The notes below the pieces were generated by a model. The model worked only from the letters and a program-made list of their open reading frames with translations. It was not told the DNA's origin and did not search any database. Source: Scolanthus callimorphus (Eukaryota > Cnidaria > Anthozoa > Actiniaria > Edwardsiidae). From it: a stretch of 64,000 nucleotides of DNA. The position numbers and the translations under genes were made by a program. The stretch is from assembly GCA_033964015.1 (NCBI GenBank), contig CM066923.1, positions 5,132,978-5,196,977 on the forward strand, read 5' to 3'. Below, in pieces: positions 13,501 to 23,531 of this stretch (position 1 is its first letter; the number at the start of each line of letters is the position of its first letter).

Positions 13501-16500
13501 CCCCGCCCCCCGACCAATCATACAATCTTACTAATGAATCCCCCGTTTTGAAAACTGTTCCGCCGTTCCTGATTAAACAAATTGCAAGATGGCGGAAGTA
13601 ATCGTAGGAGGGATGGAAGCTGAAAATCATCACTCAAAAGTCTAAATCTTTCTCCAGTCCGGACATGTCTGACAAGTATCAAGAACAGTCTAAATCGGGA
13701 TCAAGTCCATAGCTGTTTCTGCGAGTTCTATTTCACAAACATATTTTTCATACATTTTCTGCATGGTGTTTTTACTCCGGCTAAAGTATAACAAAGGTTG
13801 TATGAAAAAATGCTTCTTTGAAAACAAATCGTCAGATGCAGCTAGGGACTTGAAAGCGATAGCGTCATTTCTTTACACTTATATGACACACTTAACACTT
13901 AACATTTGAAAGAGAACGTATCGGGACTTATGAAATCTAGTGAGGATTCCCAGGCTAGCCTCCCTGCAGGCTCTCTTTGTTTCTTGTGTAGAGCATGCCG
14001 GGAATATTGGCTTGCCTTGTGGCTTGCGCGCGCACATTTGTATTGAATTCCTGCACACACTCGTTTTTGTGGGGTTCCTGTGTACTCTGAATGTGCGCAA
14101 AGCTAGTTTCCCTAGTGCCGTCCAAAAGGCAACGATGGTTTACGAAAGGGAAAATTTCGTACGCGAAAGCTCTTAAGAATGCTCCAACCAAAAAAGAAGC
14201 TCCCTCAAAACAACACTCTTGTCACAGGAAGCCCGTAGCGTGTGTAGAGGGCACTCGTCCGCCGCCCGCGCCTAATAAAGAAAGCATTTAGAAAACGAAA
14301 ACTTCACCAGAAACAAAGAGAGCCTGCGGGCAGGCTAATCTGAACTATTACCACCATCGTTCCCTAATGACCCATCACGCAACTGAAAGTGCGGACTCGT
14401 TTATTCAGTTTTAACTTTGCTTCCACAACAAGCCAACACCAACCACCCCAATAACTACTGCGATCAAAAACATGACGTCTATCAGGTATAACTGTATGAA
14501 CGACAAGTGATCCATTTCCGTGCGTAAATGACGAGCACCGTCGGTTTTTATTCCGTACTCGACCCAGTCTGCCGCGAGACTTACACACCCCGAGCGATCA
14601 CATCCGGGTAACCTCATTTTCTTGGAAACTCGTTTGGCGTTTTCTCGGTACGATTTCTCGTGAATAATTTTTAGAATCACTGCCGCAAGATCATCCGTGT
14701 TGAGATTTGTGAACTTGATTATCTCTCCCATTCCCGCTTCTTTAAGGCCTTGGGCGTTATCAAATTGGTCTCCAAAAATGGGGACCCCAACCACAGGCAC
14801 TCCGTGATAAGCTGCTTCTAGCAAACTATTCATTCCACAATGAGAGACGAAGAGTTTTACCTTCGGATGACCGAGGAGATCATTCTGCGGTATCCATGGC
14901 AACACAACAGTGTTATTCTCAAGTCCTGGGGGTATTTTCCCTTTGTGTTTCCAAATAACAATCGCAGGAATTCTAGCAAAGGTTTTTGCTAATATACTAA
15001 AGAACAAATCATCAAAATTTGAAATAACTGTTCCCATAGACACTATGATAACGCTATGTCCCGTTGCCATGACATCCAGGAGATTTTGTGGTAAGGTATT
15101 TGGCTCTTCTGGTAAAATAGCACCGACAACTTTGACATAAGGGGGGATGGGACGGGGGACTGCTAGAACATAATCTAATTGAACCAAACATAGTCCATTA
15201 GTTAAGAGAATATAGGATTCCCAATCTTCGTAAGGCGAATTAGGAGCGTACTTTTTCTTCAACTGTTTGTACCTTCCTATTACCACGTAATGGTAGGTGG
15301 CATACCCTGCTATGTAGAGCAATGCGTTCTTTGTTCGGTCGAAGAAGGACATTTTTCTTGGGAATGGTACATAAAGCTGCGGCACGTAAGCAGCTGGTGA
15401 TGAAAACTGGTGCATTGTGGCGATAAAGGGATCTCCAAACCCAAATGACGAAACTTCTATTCGCGTTATATTAAACATATCTGCTACTATTGTACAGCAA
15501 AGCGCTGAAGGATCGCAAAGTATCACGTCTGCTTGTCCAAGCTCGCTTAAATATGCTTCGTTACTGAGTAACTCCTCGCACAGTGTACCAATCATGTGAT
15601 CAAATTGAGTGAAGTCTACCATTTCGTCTGCAATCATGTCTTTGAAGAGTTTATCTAGATCGGATTCTTTGTACTGAGTGGCATAGGGCTTGACTTGATA
15701 GTTCAAGTTTTCCGTTGGAAGCCTAAAATAGCTTTGTAAGTACTTGGGAATCGCCAGAGTGTATTTGTGGCCGCGGCGAGCGAGTTCTTGTCCGAGCTTT
15801 GCAAACACACGACAGTGGCTTACTCCGCCAGCTGGCATCCCAAGAATGTGCGTTGAATTTACAGTGCTGTAAAATGCAGCCGTTGCAAGCAGCCAAAGAT
15901 GAACTGCCTTGAAGTTCATTTTCTTGGCACTCGAGCGTGGGCAAGCGTGTCAGGCGCGTTTAGGTCGACACGTCAACTCAATTGGTGAGTGGCGACGAAT
16001 GACAGCAGGTCAAAAGGTCAAGATAGAGCCAAATCAGGCTGATTGAAGAAGACTCTTAACTCTTAGGGTGGTACGCAAACGTTTGGTATAATGTGACACA
16101 CAGAGTTCCTTTGTTAGCAATGTCGGGATCCTACTTTTCGAATCTGTAGGTTTTTAAAAAATGTCATTCTCAAAATTAACTGTCAACAGCATTTCAGGAG
16201 AAAAATCAAGGGTCAGTTCTGGGGAGGGGGGCAAATAGACCTTTTTCCAAAAAAAATTAAACTGACTGAAAATCAAATACTGGCACTAGAAAGAGTATCC
16301 TCACATTAGTAATAATTGAAATTTTCACTATGCCAAATGCCATTTCGGCTGAGAAAGCAGAGTCTGAAAATTGAAAATTTTACAGAGATTTGTATGACTG
16401 GAGGTATGACGCATATACCCCCAGTCATACAAACGTCTGTAAATTTTCAAATTTTCAACGTTCGTTTTCTCGGAAGATATTGGATATAATGCAGCGAAAT

Positions 16501-19500
16501 TTTGTAGTTTTACTAAAGTGATTATGTGTGTTCTAGTGCTGGTGTTCATTTTTAACAAAAATCGATTTGAATTTTCGGCGGCCATCATTTGGAAAAAGGT
16601 CTATTGGGCTGCAGCCCCCCTTTTTTCTCTTACTGCATTTGCTGATGGAAATGTTACATTTTTGATCGCCATATTATCACTATCCACCCAGCCCCCCCTT
16701 TTTTTTTGATTTTTGAAATTCCTGGACCCGCCCCTGAAAAGATTTAAAATAAGAAAAGTCGGCGTTACAACGTAGGTTTTAGTTGTATTTTAGTACAATA
16801 TTTCGGCTGGCCAAACCAGCCTTCTTCAGGTACTGTGAATACATAATGGCATGATAGGCTTATATATAAGGTGAAACGTGATACAATAAAAGTAATGATG
16901 ATGATGACGTGTGTGATATTACACTAGATAAAAGATATAACAATATAAAAATTAAAGGAAAATACAAAGAAAAAATAAATACAATATAATCTAAAATGAA
17001 GTCTCATCTCGTCGATTCAATCCGTCAGGCTCAAGGGTACCAGCACGTAGGATCAGTGTGGCCTCTCTTGCCTTACGAATCGAATCTCGATTAGTCATTA
17101 ATTGTTCAAGGGCGACCAGGATTTCAATTATGGTGACCAAACTTCACTCATTGACGATTGGCGAATTTAAAGTTTAGGCACCAATAATGGTACCCCTCGA
17201 AAGAAGTTAGTGTTAAAGGGGCACTCGCACGCTTAATTTTTGAACAACCTGTTAAAAAATAAGTCTAAATTTAATCACCAAAAATACATTCAAGTTTACC
17301 GGGAATAACCAAAATAACAGTCAAGGTTTGTTAAATGACATTTTAACTGTTAAATCAATACAAAACTTTAGTGTTTTTATCTATTATCAAGAGGATGGAA
17401 TTGGATTGCGATTTGAATTATTTGCTTGTGAGGCAAGCGTGCGAGTGCCCCTATAAGTGCCCCGAATGTAAAAAATAATAAATGCCGTCTCGATTATTAT
17501 TTTCCAGGTCCACTATAATATCGGTAAAGTGCGGTCGACACAAGGGAGAGATGACGAGGCCCTGTCATATTATCGGGAATCAGTCAGGTACGACACGAAT
17601 TCGTTTAGTTTCTCATCTCAGCAAGCATGGCAAGGAAAGTGACGCTAGAATTCATTTTTTTACGCGATAGAGCCCATCGCACCCATATGGTCTGGTGGTA
17701 TAAAGGACCATGGTTCGTGCTCCTTCTATTTAGTTCAGTGCCACCACATTTACATTGCGTATACGACCCCTTGACGAGAACGCCCAACCCCCCCCCCCCC
17801 CCCCCCCTCCCCCCCCCCCGCCACACACACAGAGCTTATCGGGCTCCCGGCCCGTCTCCTCGCAGGAGGTGGGGGAGGCTCTGGGACATCCACTTATGCA
17901 TGCGCGAGATTTGATACAGAGCCGTTGAGAGAAAGAACTTTCTGCGCATCCATGCTCCAACGTTCAAAATCAGCCAATCAGTGACGGCACTCAAATGGTG
18001 TCCCCAGAGCCTCCCCCGCGAGATGACTAGAATTGTGCTCCCCATCCCACCCCACCCCCCATATGTAAATCCGCCCTAATGACCGGCGCTCATACCATTT
18101 TTTCCTTATAGCGGAGCTCCTTAGAGCGGAGCACCATAGGTATCGCAGGAAGAATACAATAGCTCAAAGTAGAACTCAGGTATAACGATCGACTTCATTT
18201 TTCATGGTTCAGCGGTATTCCCATTTGGGTATCGCTGGCGCGTCCGTGTCTGCGCGCCCCCACACAGGTAAACCAAGACCCCAAAATATGTAACCGGGAG
18301 CTCCGCTTTTAGCCAGTGGCTAAATCTATATATTACTTCTTTTGTTTTCAGATTAAACCCTACTTATAGCGATGCTCTTAATAACCTAGGCAACTTATTA
18401 AAGGTTAGACCGCCATTTTTACAGCTAAACATCCTTTTTATCCTGTTTAACAGAATCCTTTGCGTTATGAAAAGTATGGTTTTAACGTCTCGAAGCGTTT
18501 TGTGGAATAACCACAAGCTGGCGTTTTCATGTCAATTCATTCACTTTGGTTTATTTGTGTTTAGGAAAAAGGCGAGGTCGTTGAAGCGGAGCAGCTTTTA
18601 GAGAGAGCCGTGGCTGCTAGGTAAGAACCTTCTTTGGAAAATACGACTCGCCCTGCGCCTATAGTGCACTGCTTCGCCGCCATATTCGTTTATTTTTTGC
18701 CAGTCTGGCGAATTTTGTCCTAAAAACGCGCGAAAAGCTCGTAGTAAAATGCAGAGTGACGCAGTGATTAGCCTGCAAGTCAGCTCTCCAGTGGATTGTT
18801 CGGACATTTGATTTTGTTTTGGCACGCGGGATTCCTGTGTCGCGGTGGAAAAGAACTGACACAGGAATCCCGCGCGCCAAAAAATCAAATATCCGAAAAA
18901 CCACAGGAGAGCCCGGCGCATAGGCTACGTAGTGATTCATTTGATTTGTTTTGGCACGCGGGATTCCTGTGTCGCGGTGGGAAAGAACTGACACAGGAAT
19001 CCCGCGTGCCAAAAAATCAAATATCCGAAAAACCGCAGGAGGTCCGGCGCATAGGCTACGTAGTGATTCACGTAAACAAAAACAAAGCAATGCACGAGTT
19101 TTAATACACGGCTTGTGAATTATGATTTTCAGAAAATCTTTTGCTGCTGGATGGATGAATCTCGGGACGGTGAAAGCTGCCATGGATAAAATGGAGGTAA
19201 GAAATTCATTTTCATTTTCGACCAGTTTGTAAGCACTAAGCAAATCCCAGTGCTTTTGCCGAATTCGTGACTTTGTACCTACGAGAAACCCCGCCTCTTA
19301 TAATCGTAACAAGACAGGGTCGAAAGCCGCGTTTTATATTATAACGCAGAGTCGAACCATTCAAATGGTTTCGACCTCAGGCGAGCTGAGCTCGACAAAA
19401 CACTCGAAAGTAAGAGTAACTTTATTTTTACCAATGTTAATCTCGCTCTATAATCGTACTAAATGTCCTGTTATTCCTTTTAACAGGAAGCGGAGCAATG

Positions 19501-21932
19501 CTACAAAAACGCCATTCGATATCGAAAGAAATACCCCGATGCTTTCTTCAACTTAGGAAACCTGGTACGACACTTATTCCACTAAAATTGATATAAAGCA
19601 CGATTTATAAGTTGAAACAGAGTCGGCACAGCGGATCTTCACTGGCAGTTGGTTTCAGAGAATTGGAGCTTGAACAGAAAAAGCTCTGAGATCATAGGAC
19701 TTGGGGGTGTTTAGTTACTCGATTAATGAATGAAACTAATCTGGGACGACAGATTTTTTTTTCTGAGTTTTTTTCTCTTTTGTATATTCTTCAGTATATC
19801 GACTGGAAAAAGAACACAGAAGCCATCGCAGCCTTTCACAATGCAGTGGTCTTGAAAAGAGATCACGTCGGCGCATGGATGAATCACATATTACTGCTGG
19901 ACAAAACAGGTACCACAGGCGCATAAACTTGTAATGCTGTTCCATAAAATATCCATTCCCTTCTCCCTCCCCCCCCATAAAATATCCATTCCCTTCTCCC
20001 TCCCTTCCCCATAAAATATCCATTCCCTTCTCCCTCCCCCCATAAAATATCCATTCCCTTCTCCCTGTCCTAAACAGAGAAAAATGGGGAACACGTGAGA
20101 TAGAACGAAAACTGTTACACATGATGATATTCTGGTTTTCTTTCCTCAGACAAGCGTAAAGAAGGCATTGCCCTTGCTTACGAGGCCCTCAAGTACGTTC
20201 CCGAAGAGTCGTCCATACACTTTAATCTTGGAAACATGCTTGGACAAGAGAAACAATTCAAGGTAGGCACTCCCTCCTCACCACTAGTTTCCCACGGGTG
20301 TTTTAGTTGTCTGCATTTCGCTATGCTTTTTGTGATGCATCAGTCCTTATACACCGTTTCTAGCGACAGAATCTGTGACGTAACTAGCAAGCGGGTAGAG
20401 GCGCGCCAAGGCTTTCAGGCATGGTATCATACCATTCGTTACATACCATTTATACTCTTACTTTCTGAACGAGTATAAAATATTTTATCTCTAATCTACA
20501 TTAATAACACAAAGTACCAATTAGGAGCGAGCGTCTCTTTCTTGATAGCTGATGTGGCATGTATATAGACAATAGATAATAGTTAACATAACGTGAGCGT
20601 GGTATAACAGGCAGTAAGTGATTTTAGACACTTAATTTTTGGAAAACAATATATTGAAAATGAAAATTAACGGAAAAGCTCAACAAGAGAAAAAGACGCT
20701 TCGAATGACTTAGCATATCATTAAGCTCTGTTAAATACTGACCTCCTAACATCCCAGGGACACAACACAAGTGTACATTCCGAAACGCGATAAAATACAT
20801 ATCTTGTAAAGGGATCTTGTAGGAGTACGCGGACTCAGGCGCGCGAAGGCTCATGAGATCTAACCCGTCGCTGCGTACCGCCACGGGGACGAGGAGCACA
20901 ATATAGGTGCTCGATGAATTGTGGGATCGTGTCCATACCTTTATGTTGTAGCAACAGTTATCTGGAAAGGCGAAACGGGCACTTAAAGGCCCATCACCAA
21001 CCGGGAGCCTTTGCGCTCCGATTTCTTTTGTTTCAAATTGATCCATTGTTTTTCGAGTGCTCTGATTGGCCACTAGCCCACAAAGGCTCTCGGTTGGTGG
21101 TGGGCCTTTAAACGCTTCACTAGATACTCCCCGTGCGTGAGATTCTACCGGTCATACGACCCTCTCTGATGAAATGCGTTTTGTTTTGATTTCCAAAGGA
21201 TGCGGAAAAGCACTTCCTGAAAGCCTTGAAGCTAAAACCGGGTCTTGCGGAAATACAAGGAAATCTTGGTGAGTCATTGCAAGTAATCTAGTCTCTTTCG
21301 CTGCCCCAGCGGTCAGAGTCACTGCGAAGGAGACTAGAAGTAATCGAGCACCGTAATGCTGTCAGCATATTTAAGCCACGGCTAAACTAGGACGCATGTA
21401 GCGATCAACATTTGCTCTGCATGTTTTTTCGAGTGGCTCAACTAGAACATATCGAACACGTGATTCTCAGAAACACGAAATGTTTCTTGTTTTGCGAAGA
21501 AACATTTTTGTATCGTGGCTACAATGTTTGTCGCGCGCAACAATGTTTCTCGTGTGGCTAAATTGGGAAACTTGTGTCCGGCTACAATGTTGCGCTCTAC
21601 ATGTGTCCTAGTTTAGTCAGGGCTTTCCGCGAGGAAGTGAACTTGAAGCGGATTTGAAGTATTTTTTACCTTATTTTTATTATTATATTATATATTTTAT
21701 TTTTAATAAAAACTTTTTAATAAAAACTCTTTATATTATTTAATATTATAATATTATTATTATTATATTATTATTTTTCTCAGGCGTTTTGTATCATCGC
21801 TGGGGTAAACTCGATAAAGCCGAGAAATATTACGTAGAGGCGCTTGAGCTAGATCCTCGTAGCGAAAATATATTAGAAAATCTACAGAAACTCAAACGAA
21901 CCAGACACAAATTAAAGAACGGTGGAAGATAG
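4522..21932 (+). CDS. TMTC4: TMTC4 orthologue: ER transmembrane and TPR protein O-mannosyltransferase, 18 exons
   Basis: TMTC proteins are ER membrane enzymes that O-mannosylate cadherin-type domains. Exons: 4522-5110, 7582-7672, 8843-8946, 9282-9386, 9938-10105, 10858-11060, 11767-11941, 12978-13034, 13280-13351, 17508-17587, 18352-18403, 18565-18620, 19133-19196, 19487-19564, 19795-19909, 20150-20262, 21199-21268, 21784-21932. All phases agree and give 779 residues if one surplus base in exon 1 is ignored. The N-terminal half has about ten membrane segments, with luminal FVFDDSEAI and SYRPLTVLTFRLNYW. The C-terminal half is TPR repeats. It matches TMTC4 better than TMTC1-3 along its length (FVVAERVLYL, ASNVFFRVG). 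Oddity: the A7 run at 5033-5039 breaks the frame; six A would restore ALIFAVHPIHTES before the donor at 5111. Intron 9 contains an antisense UGT gene. Confidence 0.93.
6625..6745. repeat. Inverted repeat / MITE in TMTC4 intron 1
   Basis: GAGATACAAATTTATCTT is matched by an inverted copy ending near 6732. The centre reads GTGAGCACAGCGAGTG. It is related to the neighbouring palindrome at 6838. Confidence 0.6.
6838..6968. repeat. Palindromic MITE in TMTC4 intron 1
   Basis: The arms GGTGGCGCGAAGATATGAG and CTCATATCTTCAAGCCACC fold onto each other over about 50 bp around the centre GAGCGCAGCGAATGAG. Wider TATTATA-containing ends near 6760 and 7220 may bound a larger composite element. Confidence 0.65.
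8583..8755. repeat. Interspersed repeat, TTTTCTGGAACCACA family
   Basis: It has a long G-run, GGAAATTCCAGAG, GGGTCACTTTTCAACACCCTT and ATTTTCTGGAACCACA. Related blocks occur at 41158-41225 and 43185-43390. It lies in TMTC4 intron 2. Confidence 0.5.
10303..10460. mobile_element. hAT-like MITE with 5-bp target duplication, copy 2 (inverted)
   Basis: It starts CAGGGGCGGATTTAGAGG and ends GGATCCTCCCCTG. The flanks AGTTG and AGCTG match at 4 of 5 bases. The interior is the reverse complement of the copy at 574. It lies in TMTC4 intron 5. Confidence 0.7.
10629..10774. mobile_element. MITE with 30-bp terminal inverted repeats
   Basis: The end AATAGAGGACAAACGATAAA is repeated in inverse orientation at 10755-10774. 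A second inner inverted block (GGCGATATTCGCCAAAAGTG) follows. It lies in TMTC4 intron 5, just before exon 6. Confidence 0.75.
12318..12692. mobile_element. MITE with GTCCACACTAACGCG termini
   Basis: GTCCACACTAACGCGTTTTC at the left is inverted at the right (GAAAACGCGTTAGTGTGGAC). Several internal copies of the same motif occur in both orientations. It lies in TMTC4 intron 7. Confidence 0.7.
13484..13512. repeat. C-rich homopolymer tract
   Basis: A nearly pure run of C in TMTC4 intron 9. The run length is probably unreliable. Confidence 0.7.
13955..14337. mobile_element. MITE with AGGCTCTCTTTGTTTCT termini
   Basis: AGGCTCTCTTTGTTTCTT near 13967 is inverted near 14308 (AGAAACAAAGAGAGCCT). The 383-bp element sits just downstream of the nested UGT gene. 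Confidence 0.65.
14411..15919 (-). CDS. UDP-glycosyltransferase (UGT) 1, single exon, nested in TMTC4 intron 9
   Basis: Membrane-bound UDP-glycosyltransferase of 502 residues that would conjugate UDP-sugars to small lipophilic molecules in the ER. It has a signal peptide (about residues 1-22), the putative catalytic His at residue 35 in VSHCRVF, and an Asp in ADVILCD. The UGT signature block (HCGMNSLLEAAYHG to GDQFDNA) lies at about residues 345-390, and a C-terminal membrane anchor follows (LYLIDVMFLIAVVIGVVGVG). The protein ends WKQS directly after the anchor; its three paralogues carry a further basic tail ending KPKTE, KSKTE or KPKTH. It is uninterrupted by introns and antisense to its host gene TMTC4. 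Substrate cannot be told from sequence. Confidence 0.93.
   Translation of the reverse strand: MNFKAVHLWLLATAAFYSTVNSTHILGMPAGGVSHCRVFAKLGQELARRGHKYTLAIPKYLQSYFRLPTENLNYQVKPYATQYKESDLDKLFKDMIADEMVDFTQFDHMIGTLCEELLSNEAYLSELGQADVILCDPSALCCTIVADMFNITRIEVSSFGFGDPFIATMHQFSSPAAYVPQLYVPFPRKMSFFDRTKNALLYIAGYATYHYVVIGRYKQLKKKYAPNSPYEDWESYILLTNGLCLVQLDYVLAVPRPIPPYVKVVGAILPEEPNTLPQNLLDVMATGHSVIIVSMGTVISNFDDLFFSILAKTFARIPAIVIWKHKGKIPPGLENNTVVLPWIPQNDLLGHPKVKLFVSHCGMNSLLEAAYHGVPVVGVPIFGDQFDNAQGLKEAGMGEIIKFTNLNTDDLAAVILKIIHEKSYRENAKRVSKKMRLPGCDRSGCVSLAADWVEYGIKTDGARHLRTEMDHLSFIQLYLIDVMFLIAVVIGVVGVGLLWKQS
16207..16736. mobile_element. hAT-like MITE, copy 3, carrying a nested palindromic element
   Basis: The left end is CAAGGGTCAGTTCTGG and the right end is CCTGGACCCGCCCCTG. 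The flanks AAAAT and AAAAG match at 4 of 5 bases. The right half resembles the family inverse. A second element with AATAGACCTTTTTCCAAA ends (about 16230-16610) and a palindromic core at 16340-16480 is inserted inside. Confidence 0.6.
16743..17106 (-). mobile_element. 3' remnant of a Penelope-like retroelement, copy 1
   Basis: Closely matches the sequence at 25241-25571. On the minus strand it reads through REATLILRAGTLEPDGLN and then a stop, consistent with the tail of a retroelement polyprotein, possibly the GIY-YIG end. An AT-rich UTR follows, then a CTGAAGA...GAAA hairpin. The family call is inference. Confidence 0.55.
16792..16834 (-). ncRNA. Candidate hammerhead-ribozyme-like motif, copy 1
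   Basis: On the minus strand: AGTAC, CTGAAGA, stem GGCTGG-TTTGG-CCAGCC, GAAA, TATT, GTACT. CTGAAGA and GAAA match the hammerhead core CUGANGA/GAAA. The hairpin would be stem II, and AGTAC/GTACT would form stem I with a minimal stem III. Penelope-like elements are known to carry such minimal hammerheads. Activity is unproven. Confidence 0.45.
17217..17452. mobile_element. MITE with AGGGGCACTCGCACGC termini, copy 1
   Basis: AGGGGCACTCGCACGCTTAA is inverted at the right end (GCGTGCGAGTGCCCCT). The flanks TTAA and ATAA suggest a worn TTAA target. A second, reversed copy lies at 36841-37195. It is next to TMTC4 exon 10. Confidence 0.75.
17789..17820. repeat. Poly-C/CT tract
   Basis: A C-run with one T interruption, then CACACACA. 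It lies in TMTC4 intron 10. Confidence 0.7.
17832..18022. mobile_element. MITE, CTCCCGGCTCGTCTCCTCGC family, copy 1
   Basis: Shares GCGCGAGATTTGATACAGAGC and the terminal CTCCCGGCCCGTCTCCTCGC with 54694-54873. The right terminus is less well preserved. Confidence 0.6.
18783..19073. repeat. Two tandem ~132-bp units, each a strong hairpin
   Basis: Each unit holds TTGGCACGCGGGATTCCTGT and its inverse around the spacer CGCGGTGGAAAAGAA or a close variant. It then continues with CCGGCGCATAGGCTACGTAG. The unit start recurs 132 bp later. It lies in TMTC4 intron 12. Confidence 0.8.
19942..20070. repeat. Minisatellite, ~32-bp unit, 4 copies
   Basis: The repeated unit is CATAAAATATCCATTCCCTT followed by CTCCCTCCC. 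It starts 32 bp after the TMTC4 exon 15 donor. Confidence 0.85.
20987..21107. mobile_element. 121-bp MITE with TTAA target duplication, copy 1
   Basis: Ends are AGGCCCATCACCAACCGGGA and its inverse, flanked on both sides by TTAA (20983-20986 and 21108-21111). This is the target choice of piggyBac/Kolobok-type elements. A copy of identical length sits at 37055-37175. Confidence 0.85.
21381..21617. mobile_element. MITE with GCTAAACTAGGACGCATGTAG termini
   Basis: The left end GCTAAACTAGGACGCATGTA is inverted at the right end (CTACATGTGTCCTAGTTTAG). It lies in the last TMTC4 intron. Confidence 0.75.
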
Positions 21933-22698
21933 TAGAATGGGTAGAATATATTTTTTAAATTATCATTATTTATTTGTAGATATTGTAGGGTTTTTATTGT
22001 ATTGGCATTAAAGGGGCTGGTGGTCTACATAAACAACTTAGAATCCTATGTTTAAGCTTCAGATTAGTCTAGAAGAAAAATGAACTTAAAATTGATGAAT
22101 TCCAGTTGATTATGAGCAAGAGAAAATTAGGTAAAAGATAACATTCCCAAAGCATGTTTCATTTCTATGATAATTATTTAGCAAACTCTTTTTTTTTAGC
22201 GCCAACCCATTTTGAAGCCCCTACTCCCGATTGGCACGGATTGTAATGGTGTTTTGGTCCTATCAGTTTCCTAAAATCTGCTTTCAAAATTCACAGGGAG
22301 CTCATCTTAACAGTTTTCATCAAGAAAACAATGAAATATTTCTATTTTTCCCTGAATAAAGCGAAAGGAAATCTATTTTCTTTGCCCTGCGTTCTTGTCA
22401 TTTCTGATTGGCTAATTATGCCTAGACTCGCCCACTAGGGCCTCATTACCACGAAATGGCTTCTGCCTGGCGCTAACCTCAACAGTAAAGGTGAGCTCCC
22501 AGTTCGCTGCTTTTATCTGTTGAAAAATTGCGCGATATTGAACTTGTTGAGAAAACATGAAGACATTTCACGAAATTTTAAACGCTGCAACTAACCTAAG
22601 AAAAGTCTGGAAACAGGTCAAGACTTTGCATTTTTCAAAGCTAAATGCACATTAGCTCACATGTTTTCTCTAAATTGAGCCGTGCGCTTTCGAAATAT
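21933..22698. other. TMTC4 3' flank
   Basis: AT-rich sequence with the likely TMTC4 3' UTR. No clear gene. It ends at a Mutator-like MITE. Confidence 0.5.
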
Positions 22699-22799
22699 TA
22701 GCCTGCTAGCAGGCGTTGGAAAAATCCAAGATGGCGCTCGCGACTACGAACTTCGGGGTTTCGCCGATAAAAACAGTACCAACGCCTGCTAGCAGGCTA
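22699..22799. mobile_element. Mutator-like MITE with exact 9-bp target duplication
   Basis: A 101-bp element with terminal inverted repeats TAGCCTGCTAGCAGGCGTTGG. It is flanked by identical TCGAAATAT at 22690-22698 and 22800-22808. A 9-bp duplication is the hallmark of Mutator-type transposition. Confidence 0.85.
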
Positions 22800-22904
22800 T
22801 CGAAATATCAACTCCACTCACTGTCCTCTATTGATATTCAGAACTCAACATTTTATAGCTCCCTCAAGCAGTCTGATTCTGAGCATTGCTTATGCTAATG
22901 AGCT

Positions 22905-23301
22905 CAGGCGCGGATCCAGGGGGTTCCCAACGAACCGATTTTTTTTTGGATCGCTTCGCTAAAGATCTTTTGTCATTTCAGACTGGTTTTTTTCTTTTAT
23001 GTGACCCAATGTATACCAGTATACAGTAAAAACCCGCGTATAAGAACCTAGAATTTTAGCCTATACAGGTTCTTATTTGATATAAAATATAAGGAACATG
23101 GGGTTCACATGAATAATTCTAGCCTAACAGGTTCTTAAAATCCAGGTTCTTGTTTGCGGGTTTTTACTGTATTAAATTCATGATGTAACAACCATTTCAT
23201 GATAACGTTAAGAATTTTTAAAGAATGTTTCCTCATACGTTGCACTTCATCAGCAAAAATGACCCCCCTCCCCCCCTCTTAAAATCCTGGATCCGCAACT
23301 G
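22905..23301. mobile_element. hAT-like MITE, copy 4, exact 5-bp duplication, with nested element
   Basis: Ends are CAGGCGCGGATCCAGG and CCTGGATCCGCAACTG. It is flanked by identical GAGCT (22900-22904 and 23302-23306). A second element (23022-23171) with TACAGTAAAAACCCGC ends is nested inside. Confidence 0.8.
23022..23171. mobile_element. Nested mariner/pogo-like MITE
   Basis: TACAGTAAAAACCCGC at the left is inverted at the right (GCGGGTTTTTACTGTA). The interior repeats AGGTTCTT in both orientations. The CAGTAAAA-type ends resemble Tc1/mariner-pogo elements. Confidence 0.6.
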
Positions 23302-23531
23302 GAGCTAAAACTGCAAACAAAAGATCCTCCTCTTGATCATGACTAATCTATTGCAATGAAAATAAATGAAAGTATACATTGATAATGTGCAAAATTGTAA
23401 GAGTGTGCGCCATTGTACTTCTAAATATATTAAAATTCTATAACTATAATCCACACTTGCAAGTAAACACTAAGGCAAGAACTAGCTGTTCTTCATTCCT
23501 TTTGTAATGAAACTAAACACGACCTCATGAC

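Noticed and set aside
18598..19243. Minus-strand open frames of 107 and 194 codons
   Set aside because: They arise from the tandem hairpin repeat and antisense of TMTC4 exons; internal duplication mirrors the DNA repeat.
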